From NCBI GenBank assembly GCA_020426085.1, contig JAGQQP010000030.1, forward strand, positions 1-16,550: 16,550 nucleotides of DNA. The letters run 5' to 3'. The DNA comes from Planctomycetaceae bacterium. GTDB lineage: Bacteria > Planctomycetota > Planctomycetia > Planctomycetales > Planctomycetaceae. Below, one piece after another: positions 7,756 to 14,319 of this stretch. The notes under the pieces are model-generated. The model was not told where the DNA came from. It was given only the letters and a program-made list of their open reading frames with translations, and searched no databases. How positions within the stretch are numbered: the first letter of the stretch is position 1; each line of letters starts with the position of its first letter. Made by a program: the position numbers and the translations under genes.

Positions 7756-8091
7756 CTAAGGTGTTGTCGATTCGGAAGCGGTAACAGCACCAGTTCCTGT
7801 GACCAGATCACAAGTTGTGTTCAGGTCGCAGTCATCAGTGGCATCAGAGAAGGTAGAGCCAGAGTAAAAGCTTTTCCCTTTTTCTGATGGGCCACCGGCT
7901 GCTGCAAAACCAGTATAAGCGTAGCTCTGGTTCAGAGCACCAATGGCGTTTGAAATATCGTTCAGTTCAGTGTTAACAGCAACAGCAACTTCACTCAGGC
8001 CCACAATCATGGCCAGAACAGCGATGGTCAGGACGAGTACCAGTTCTGCTGAAATTACAAAACCACTTTCATCATTCCATAAAGCTTTCAT
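7756..8091 (-). CDS. Pilin-like membrane protein P4
   Basis: 111 residues, starting MKALWNDESGF, one residue shorter in the leader than P2, P3 and P5. The helix (about 11-40) is identical to that of P3 and P5, followed by NTELNDISNAIGALNQSY and AYTGF. The variable loop is AAAGGPSEKG; then KSFYSGSTFSD, DDC-x5-C, DLVTGT and the tail TASESTTP shared with P5. AAAGGA lies 8 bases before the ATG. Only 83 bp separate it from P5, with the P5 terminator in between, so P5 and P4 may form one partly attenuated transcript. Within the EVAVAVNTELND codons it differs from P3 at only one of 36 bases. Inferred exported surface subunit. Confidence 0.82.
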   Translation of the reverse strand: MKALWNDESGFVISAELVLVLTIAVLAMIVGLSEVAVAVNTELNDISNAIGALNQSYAYTGFAAAGGPSEKGKSFYSGSTFSDATDDCDLNTTCDLVTGTGAVTASESTTP

Positions 8092-8111
8092 TCTGGTTTT
8101 CCTTTAATATT

Positions 8112-8142
8112 AAAAACTCTGTCCGGGACTAACCCGGACAGA
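8112..8142 (-). terminator. Terminator/attenuator between P5 and P4
   Basis: A perfect 10-bp stem (TCTGTCCGGG 8118-8127 and its complement 8133-8142, loop of 5) is followed on the minus strand by G then TTTTT (8116-8112). It lies 32 bp after the P5 stop and 21 bp before the P4 start. The short U tract suggests partial read-through into P4. The adjoining TTTAATATTAAA (8103-8114) is a 12-bp palindrome. Confidence 0.8.
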
Positions 8143-8174
8143 ATTTCGATTTTGGTTGAAACCCAAAACTAAGA

Positions 8175-8513
8175 CTATGGAGTCGTAGATTCAGAAGCGG
8201 TAACAGCACCGGTACCTGTAACCAGATCACAAGTTGTGTTCAGGTCGCAGTCATCGGTAGCGTCATCAAAGCGTGAACCAGCGTAGAAGCTTTTGCTCTT
8301 TCCGCCACCTGATCCAGTACCGGCAAAACCAGTATAGGCGTAGCTCTGGTTCAGAGCACCGATTGCGTTTGAAATATCGTTCAGTTCAGTGTTTACAGCG
8401 ACAGCGACTTCGCTCAGTCCGACGATCATGGCCAGGACAGCGATGGTCAGTACGAGTACCAGTTCCGCAGAGATAACGAAACCTGCTTCGTCGTTCCAAA
8501 GTTGATTCAACAT
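8175..8513 (-). CDS. Pilin-like membrane protein P5 (first of the array)
   Basis: 112 residues; first of the five in the direction of transcription. Leader MLNQLWNDEAG, helix at about 12-41, NTELNDISNAIGALNQSY, AYTGF, a Gly-rich variable loop (AGTGSGGGKS), KSFYAGSRFDD, DDC-x5-C, DLVTGT and TASESTTP. AAGGA lies 8 bases before the ATG. Leader and helix are the same protein as P3, yet the codons differ at many third positions, so the duplication is not recent. The upstream spacer (8514-9166) is shared with the divergent purU-like gene. Family role inferred as in P1-P4. Confidence 0.82.
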   Translation of the reverse strand: MLNQLWNDEAGFVISAELVLVLTIAVLAMIVGLSEVAVAVNTELNDISNAIGALNQSYAYTGFAGTGSGGGKSKSFYAGSRFDDATDDCDLNTTCDLVTGTGAVTASESTTP

Positions 8514-9166
8514 TTTTGAGTTCCTTGTGTTTTACTTGAGAGTTACGTTTTTGTTTTCGGCCCTGATCGAGAAACCATGAACCGCGAGAGACAACCTGGA
8601 CGCAAACACGCTTCCAGGTCCCGGCAGTGGTCATCAACGGTTCGGAAAGACCCTGAGAGAATCTTCCCGAGACATCGATGACCACAGGAATGCAGCAGAC
8701 CAGAAAAAAGTGAGAACCGGTTCACTCACGATTTACCTGGGTACAGAGGTGTGGAATACACAGATCCCCTCTGCTGAAATCCCATAGTGCCGGTTATGAA
8801 GATCGCATAGACCGTGCCGAAGGAACTTTCTTCATAAACGTTATATCAAGCAGAACACGCAATGTTTCACTAACACCTTTAATGATTGCAGTTTAACAGC
8901 AGAATTTGCCTGGCCTCATATCTGCGGTTGTTCAGCAGGGGGGCATGATTTTGTAAGGATTCTGAAACACTTCTTTACATTTCCTGTTTACGAAATCCAA
9001 CAAATGCTTACATTGAACAGGATTGATTCGCGCGGAGGACGATTCGCTCTTCCTCAGACAGAAGTAGCAGGGGCTGGAGTGCTGATGTGATACAATTACT
9101 GACCGGATAAGTACATCCAGCAGCCCGGCTGAGTAGTATCACCAGTTGTGAAAGTGTGAATAGAAC
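8514..9166. other. Divergent spacer between P5 and the purU-like gene
   Basis: A 653-bp stretch without a convincing gene. It must carry the P5 promoter (minus) and that of the 9167 gene (plus). GAACCGGTTC (8715-8724) is a perfect 10-bp palindrome inside a longer imperfect one (GTGAG...CTCAC). GATACAAT near 9088 resembles an extended -10 for the plus-strand gene, but I see no good -35. Confidence 0.45.
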
Positions 9167-10036
9167 ATGCAGGTAACCATTACAGCCGTCGGACCGGACA
9201 ATCGCGGTTTAGCCGACCCCATCGTGCACTATGTCACGGGTGTCGGAGCAAATATTCATGAAATCCAGATGTATGACCATGATTCAGAACGCCTGTTTGC
9301 GATGCTGTTGCGCATCGACTGGCCGACCGATGTCGAACCGATTGCGGTGTTACGTGAGCGGATCATGCAGATAGGAACTCAAAAGGGGCTGACACTGCGA
9401 GTCTGGGCCCGTGATGAACACGAACGCCCCCCCCGTATTGCCATCTGTACGACCTACCGCAGTGAACCGGCAGCAGCAGTATTAGATGCTATCCAAGCAG
9501 GGATGATCCAGGCAGAGCCGGCTGTGATTATCGGAAACCGGGACCGTTGTCAGTCGCTGGCGGAAGCGCATCAGCTGGAATTTCATAACATTGGTGATGA
9601 CCGGGGGAATCCTGATAACGAGCGGATGGTGGAACTGTTCGACTCCTATGACGTCGATTATGTGTTGCTGGCTCGCTACATGCGCGTACTGCCGCCACGA
9701 ATCTGCTGGAGCTTTGCCGGCGGCCGGATTATCAATCTGCATCACGGGTTGCTCCCCTCCTTTCCCGGATTTCAACCCTATGAAGATGCATTCAGTCACC
9801 ATATGCTGACCTTTGGCGCCACCATTCATTTCATTATTCCCGAACTGGATGCCGGAAATCAGATCATTCATCAGAATGCATTTACGGTATCGCCGGGAAC
9901 TTCTCTGAAAGAGATCAAACGGATTGGTGAAACCGAACACGAGCCGGAATGCCTGGTGGAAGGGGTTCGGCGGGTCATCGATCGGGAAGTCGAGATGCAC
10001 TTTCATCGTGTGGTAGGGATCAACGGCAAAGACTGA
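9167..10036 (+). CDS. purU: Formyltetrahydrofolate deformylase (PurU-like)
   Basis: 289 residues, normal for PurU, which hydrolyses 10-formyl-THF to THF and formate, balancing C1 units and supplying formate for purine synthesis. An N-terminal ACT domain (about 1-85, VGPDNRGLADPI...) precedes a formyltransferase fold (about 92-280). The catalytic triad is present: Asn190 and His192 in INLHHG, Asp228 in ELDAGNQI, with the 36-residue His-Asp spacing of the GAR-transformylase family. LARYMRVL and LLPSFPG also fit PurU. One difference: the usual HCL-containing motif at the start of the catalytic domain is replaced by YRSEPAAAVL (about 97-106), so this is a divergent branch. The stop is 5 bp from the stop of the convergent glycosylase gene. 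Cytosolic. Confidence 0.82.
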   Translation: MQVTITAVGPDNRGLADPIVHYVTGVGANIHEIQMYDHDSERLFAMLLRIDWPTDVEPIAVLRERIMQIGTQKGLTLRVWARDEHERPPRIAICTTYRSEPAAAVLDAIQAGMIQAEPAVIIGNRDRCQSLAEAHQLEFHNIGDDRGNPDNERMVELFDSYDVDYVLLARYMRVLPPRICWSFAGGRIINLHHGLLPSFPGFQPYEDAFSHHMLTFGATIHFIIPELDAGNQIIHQNAFTVSPGTSLKEIKRIGETEHEPECLVEGVRRVIDREVEMHFHRVVGINGKD

Positions 10037-10041
10037 ATAGT

Positions 10042-10731
10042 CTATCGTTCCGTTTTGAGCTTTGTTTTAACCAGCTCAAAAACCGAGTCGAACATGGGTT
10101 CGGTGAGTCGACCGGTGAAAGTATTCTGCTGGCTGGGGTGATAACTGCCTACGAGCCAGTGACCGTCCGAAAACTGATACGCGGCACCATGGGAAAATGC
10201 AGGTCGCTTTTCGGTCAGGATCCCCTGTCTTTTTTTGAAGTCCAGCACCGCTTTCCAGCCAATCTGTCCAAGTGCCAGAAAGACTTGAACGGGTAACAGG
10301 TCAACGGTCTGCGCCAGCCAGGGATCACAGTTTTCAATCTCTTCGCGAGTGGGTTTGTTGGCAGGGGGCGCGCAATGACAGGTGGCGGTGATGGCACAGT
10401 TGATTAATTTCAGTCCATCTGAAATATGTTCCGCGGCCGGCTGGCTGGCAAAACCTGCTTTAAACAGCGCACGGTATAGCCAGTCTCCGCTACGATCACC
10501 GGTAAACATACGACCGGTGCGGTTGGCACCATGGGCCGCTGGGGCCAGGCCCACAATCAGCATTTGGGCTTCTGAGTCTCCGAAGTTGGGGACAGGTTGT
10601 CCCCAGTAATCCCAGTCCTGGAAGGATTTTCGTTTTTCCACTGCGATGTTCTGGCAGTGTTCCAGCAAACGTTCGCATCTGGTACAGGCGATGATGTTCT
10701 GATTTAATTGATTCCACTCGGAAGCAGACAT
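10042..10731 (-). CDS. udgB: Family 5 uracil-DNA glycosylase (UDGb type)
   Basis: 229 residues. Removes uracil and related deaminated bases from DNA to start base-excision repair. Motif 1 is GLAPAAHGANRTG (61-73) followed by FTGDRSG, and motif 2 is HPSQQNTFTGRLT (198-210); both are hallmarks of family 5 rather than family 4. The iron-sulfur ligands appear to be Cys16 and Cys19 (C-x2-C), Cys118 or Cys120, and Cys135. The family lacks the usual catalytic polar residue in motif 1, as seen here. The ATG has GAGGA 4 bases upstream. It converges on the purU-like gene without a visible terminator. The symbol is the family name, not a locus-specific assignment. Confidence 0.92.
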   Translation of the reverse strand: MSASEWNQLNQNIIACTRCERLLEHCQNIAVEKRKSFQDWDYWGQPVPNFGDSEAQMLIVGLAPAAHGANRTGRMFTGDRSGDWLYRALFKAGFASQPAAEHISDGLKLINCAITATCHCAPPANKPTREEIENCDPWLAQTVDLLPVQVFLALGQIGWKAVLDFKKRQGILTEKRPAFSHGAAYQFSDGHWLVGSYHPSQQNTFTGRLTEPMFDSVFELVKTKLKTER

Positions 10732-11020
10732 GGATTCCTCAAAACGGCTGATAAAACGTTAACTGCTGAATATGATTTCTGTAACGATTAGTCCAACAAA
10801 GACGATAAACTGCAAATGATCTGTATCAGGAATACCAGTAAAGAGGTCAGCGCGTCAAACCGGACTCTATATTTAAACGAAACATTTTAAATTCAAGGCT
10901 TGATATTACATCTCAGGCCACTTTACGATAGTGAATACGTATTTCCGGAACCGATTGAGATTCGGTACACGTGTCCGCATCAGATTCACTGCTTTTGACC
11001 TCGTTTCAGGAACAGCAATT

Positions 11021-11527
11021 GTGTCCAAGCTACAACTTCCTCTGATTTCACTGGTGGCTGCGATCCCGGGGGGCTACTTGGCCTATCTGCTGGTGATGGT
11101 CTTTTTAAACCATGCGGAATCAATGCCGACCATGTTGATGGCAGTTGCCGGTATGACTCTGCTGATGTGTGGAGTTCTGGTACTGATGCCCGTCGGGGCA
11201 TTGATCTTTGGACCCAAAGGGGGAGCGAAGAAAAAAGCCAAGAGCAAAGAGAGTGAAGAACCTGATTCGTTCGACGAAGAAGATGATGACGAGGAGATGG
11301 TTTCTGATTCAGCCGCCGAACTGTCCGGAGAGTTCGAAGAAGATGAGCTCGGCGATGATTTCGACGAAGCAGACGATGACATGCTCGATTCAGCCGGTGA
11401 TCTCGATGTCGGCGATGATTTTGATGAATTCGATGACGCCGAAGCCAGCGGGGAACTGTCTGATGGCGAATTCGACTTTGCTGACGATGAATATGAGTTT
11501 GACGAAGATGAAGAAGAGGACAAATAA
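11021..11527 (+). CDS. Two-helix membrane protein with a highly acidic C-terminal tail
   Basis: 168 residues from GTG 11021, chosen because AGGA lies 9 bases upstream and the first helix follows at once; the frame is open back to GTG 10931, which lacks an RBS. Two hydrophobic segments (about 6-29 and 36-65) lead into a basic patch (GAKKKAKSKE, about 72-81). The last 85 residues are dominated by Asp and Glu with interspersed Phe and Ser (FDEEDDDEE, DDFDE, DEYEFDEDEEED). The positive-inside rule puts the tail in the cytoplasm. I do not recognise a family. The tail could bind divalent cations or basic proteins, or be a disordered entropic chain; this is speculation. It converges on the esterase gene with a 33-bp gap. 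Confidence 0.72.
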   Translation: MSKLQLPLISLVAAIPGGYLAYLLVMVFLNHAESMPTMLMAVAGMTLLMCGVLVLMPVGALIFGPKGGAKKKAKSKESEEPDSFDEEDDDEEMVSDSAAELSGEFEEDELGDDFDEADDDMLDSAGDLDVGDDFDEFDDAEASGELSDGEFDFADDEYEFDEDEEEDK

Positions 11528-11560
11528 ACTTCGTCCCCTTCTTCTCATCGAGTCTACCGC

Positions 11561-13282
11561 TTATTTGAGATTCTGCTGAAAGAACTGGTCCATATCTTCG
11601 ACCATGTCGTTGAACCAGGGTAACTGGTTCCAGCATCCATGTTTCCCTTTAGGATAAACTTTAATGCCGGTGGCCACGCCGAGCAGTTTCAGTTTTTCTC
11701 GCGAAGGAACATTGCGATCCGGATTGTCGAACTCACCTGTCATAAACAGGAGTGGAGGCGTGTTCTTGTCCAAATGCAGATAGGCATCACTGAGTCGATA
11801 CAGTTCGGGAGCCTCATCAATCGTTTTTCCGAGCCACTGATTGGAATAGGATTTGTCGCCACTTTTACGGGAACGTTCGGCAACAGAGCCGGATGCCATT
11901 TCCATGGGACCGGCCATCACGATCGCGGCCTGCAGTTTTGAGGATTGATCCGCATGACCGGCATCTCCCTGCAACTGTTTTTCATCGGGAGCAGCCGCCA
12001 TCAAACCGACCAGATGACCGCCGGCAGAACCACCCACGGCACCGATCTGATCCGGATTGACATGGAACTGTTTCGCTTCAGCTCTCAGGAATCGGACGGC
12101 GGCATTGCAGTCCTGGATACCGGCAGGGAATTTAGCTTCATGGCCCAAACGATAGCCGACAGCCATGGTGACATAACCGCGCTCACATAAAGCGACTGCG
12201 AGAGCGCGGAATTTCGTTTTGTCTCCGTTCATCCAGCCTCCGCCATGCACGACAACGACTGCAGGAAAAGGGCCTTTCCCCGATTTGGGGACGAAAATGT
12301 CTGCCAGCAGTTTACGGGTTCCCGATTGTCCATAAACCACATTCAAGTGGGGGGTAACGGATTCCGGAACGGTGGTCGCAGGCCGGTTTGAATTACTGTC
12401 TGTCGCAGAGACAGCAGGTTCGGGCATACAACCATAGGCATTCATACGCTGACGGTACAGGCCTCCAAAGCCGGTAATGTAAAGCGAACGCATGTCCGAG
12501 TCACCGAAGGCGCAGTTGATGGGACGTGTGGGGGTATGGATTTTTGCCAGCAGTTTCCCTGCGGGATTCCAGATCCAGATGTCGGCGGGACCTGCACAGT
12601 AGACGTTACCGGCGCGGTCAACCGTCATACCGTCTGCCCCTTTATCCGGGCCGGAATCCATCTTCGCAAACAGGCGTCCGTTTTTGGTGACGCCGGGGCT
12701 GACGACATCATAGGCCCAGATTTCTTTCGGCACATAAGAAGCGACATACAGGATTTTCCCATCGGGAGAGAGGATCAGTCCGTTCGGTGTTTTGATCTCT
12801 TTGATGGCGACAGACTGTTTTCCTTCCGGGGAAATCCAGATCACTTCACCCGAGCCGGTGAGTGTGTAGTAGATGCCTCCCTGCTGATCGACGACCAGAT
12901 CGTTGGGTTTGCGGGGAGGTTTGTCATCCGCGGGTTGACCGGCGATGGGAGTTTTCGTTTTACCATTCAACACACTGATCTGGCTGTTTCCGTTATCGGA
13001 CAGAAAGAGTTTACCATGATTGAAATAGCTGGCACTGATCCGGCCGGCGTCATCCAGAAAGACGGTTACTTTTCCCGAGCGGGGAAAGTAGCGGTACAGT
13101 TTGCCCCCTTTGACATCCGGAAAATAGAGGCTGCCTCCCCCATCCCAGGCGGGGCCGTCCGCCAGGCCGAAGTCACTGGCGATGGTTTCCAGTGGGGAAG
13201 AGGTATCGACGATCGAATCTTCTGCGTGAGTCTGATTCAAGAGCATCGTGAATGTCAGGAGTAAAAGAGCGAGCGGTTTCAT
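11561..13282 (-). CDS. Secreted SMP-30/gluconolactonase-like propeller fused to an alpha/beta-hydrolase esterase
   Basis: 573 residues. Signal peptide at 1-20 (MKPLALLLLTFTMLLNQTHA). Residues about 30-285 are an SMP-30/gluconolactonase-type beta-propeller; PNGLILSPDG and GADGMTVDRAGN carry the expected Asn and Asp metal ligands, but the first ligand motif reads ADGPAW (Asp42) where Glu is usual. After a Ser/Thr/Pro linker (about 290-312) comes an esterase/lipase domain of the acetylxylan-esterase or BD-FAE type: oxyanion motif HGGGW (346-350), nucleophile elbow GGSAGGH with Ser419, Asp519 in GEFDNPD and His548 in KGKHGCW, a complete triad. ATG has AGGAAA 6 bases upstream. I infer periplasmic or extracellular hydrolysis of esterified sugar polymers and sugar lactones; the real substrate is unknown. 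Confidence 0.88.
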   Translation of the reverse strand: MKPLALLLLTFTMLLNQTHAEDSIVDTSSPLETIASDFGLADGPAWDGGGSLYFPDVKGGKLYRYFPRSGKVTVFLDDAGRISASYFNHGKLFLSDNGNSQISVLNGKTKTPIAGQPADDKPPRKPNDLVVDQQGGIYYTLTGSGEVIWISPEGKQSVAIKEIKTPNGLILSPDGKILYVASYVPKEIWAYDVVSPGVTKNGRLFAKMDSGPDKGADGMTVDRAGNVYCAGPADIWIWNPAGKLLAKIHTPTRPINCAFGDSDMRSLYITGFGGLYRQRMNAYGCMPEPAVSATDSNSNRPATTVPESVTPHLNVVYGQSGTRKLLADIFVPKSGKGPFPAVVVVHGGGWMNGDKTKFRALAVALCERGYVTMAVGYRLGHEAKFPAGIQDCNAAVRFLRAEAKQFHVNPDQIGAVGGSAGGHLVGLMAAAPDEKQLQGDAGHADQSSKLQAAIVMAGPMEMASGSVAERSRKSGDKSYSNQWLGKTIDEAPELYRLSDAYLHLDKNTPPLLFMTGEFDNPDRNVPSREKLKLLGVATGIKVYPKGKHGCWNQLPWFNDMVEDMDQFFQQNLK

Positions 13283-13666
13283 AGGTGTTTCCTGGTATCT
13301 GAGAAATAGAAGTTCCCATTTTTCAACAAAGTGATTGAGAGTGACTGACAGTTGACAATTTGACTGGTGCTCTCACATCGCAAGTGTAGCAAAAACTGAT
13401 AAGGGCACATACAATCAATGCAGGCAGAAACAGAAAGTTGCGGTCCCCGGAATTTTGAGTGAACCTCAGTTGTATTTCAGGTATCAAAACGATAAGCATC
13501 AAACCGGTATCTGGGTTCTGATGAAACAGTGTGAATCTGATTCCCATTCTCAGAAAACTGATTCAGCAGTTCAATCGTGAGAGGAGTGATTGAACCTGTT
13601 CTCTGTCAGAAACATTCAGACGCCAGTCTGGGGGTGATAGCTGTCTAAGTTCTAATGAATTGAGAG
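13283..13666. other. Divergent spacer between the esterase and Nudix genes
   Basis: 384 bp. A 74-codon minus-strand frame (13323-13547) has no ribosome-binding site or family motif and is not called. GTTCAATC (13569-13576) and GATTGAAC (13588-13595) form a perfect 8-bp inverted repeat with an 11-base spacer, 72 bp upstream of the Nudix start: an operator or leader hairpin candidate. Confidence 0.4.
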
Positions 13667-14224
13667 ATGACTATGAGTGAGGAAGGTCAGGAAACCGATC
13701 GGACGATTATTGAACGCCGTTTTATCAGACTGGTTCAGCGGGGGCGCTGGGAGTTTGTGCAGCGCGTCAATACCTCCGGGGTTGTCTGTCTGTTTCCGTT
13801 GACGGTGGACCAGCGCGTGATTTTAGTCGAACAATACCGTCCCCCGGTGGATGCGACGGTGATTGAATTTCCTGCAGGGCTCGCGGGTGATATTGTCGGT
13901 CAGGAAGAGGAACTGCTGGAGACTGCCGCTGCCCGGGAGCTGCTGGAAGAGACCGGTTATCAGGCCGGACAGCTGGTGGCACTCGGTTCCACGGTATCCT
14001 CTGCAGGTCTGACGGATGAGGCAGTCGATTTTTTTCTGGCGCTGGATCTGCAGAAAGTCGGTGCCGGGGGAGGCGATGAATCTGAAAAGATCACGGTGCA
14101 TGCGATCCCCTATGCAGAGATAGAAGACTGGCTGGAGAGTGCGCGGCAACGGGGATGTCTGCTGGATGCCCGAATTTACGCCGGTCTGTATTTTATCACG
14201 AAGCATCTTCAGAAAAACGGGTGA
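13667..14224 (+). CDS. Nudix hydrolase (ADP-ribose pyrophosphatase-like)
   Basis: 185 residues, typical for the ADP-ribose/nucleoside-diphosphate-sugar branch of Nudix enzymes, which cleave NDP-X to NMP and X-phosphate. The core of the Nudix box is clear: E-x7-REL-x-EE-x-G (ELLETAAARELLEETG, about residues 84-99), with the metal-binding Glu residues. VEQYRPPV and EFPAGL upstream are typical of ADP-ribose pyrophosphatases. The loop between the box's first Gly (in AGL) and its Glu is 10 residues instead of 5. ATG 13667 and ATG 13673 (two codons later) are both possible, with GAGAG in front. 95 bp separate it from the aminotransferase gene with no terminator, so co-transcription is likely. Confidence 0.87.
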   Translation: MTMSEEGQETDRTIIERRFIRLVQRGRWEFVQRVNTSGVVCLFPLTVDQRVILVEQYRPPVDATVIEFPAGLAGDIVGQEEELLETAAARELLEETGYQAGQLVALGSTVSSAGLTDEAVDFFLALDLQKVGAGGGDESEKITVHAIPYAEIEDWLESARQRGCLLDARIYAGLYFITKHLQKNG

Positions 14225-14319
14225 GTGATTCCTGTATTCATTGACCGGAGAAGATAAAATAACCGACCGGTTCCTGAGTAGATTAAACCAAAACTTGAAT
14301 AAATGAGATTGAGAAACAA

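Noticed and set aside
5369..8513. Array of direct repeats as a possible CRISPR or transposon structure
   Set aside because: The repeats are full coding genes with diverged third positions; no short regular repeat-spacer pattern, no terminal inverted repeats and no transposase.
11083..11636. Minus-strand Ser-rich and His/Arg-rich frames opposite the acidic-tail gene
   Set aside because: They are the antisense reading of Asp/Glu-rich codons (GAT/GAA/GAC read as Ser and similar), a common artefact.
13323..13547. 74-codon minus-strand frame with a hydrophobic stretch upstream of the esterase gene
   Set aside because: No Shine-Dalgarno sequence and no recognised motif; it lies where the esterase promoter is expected.
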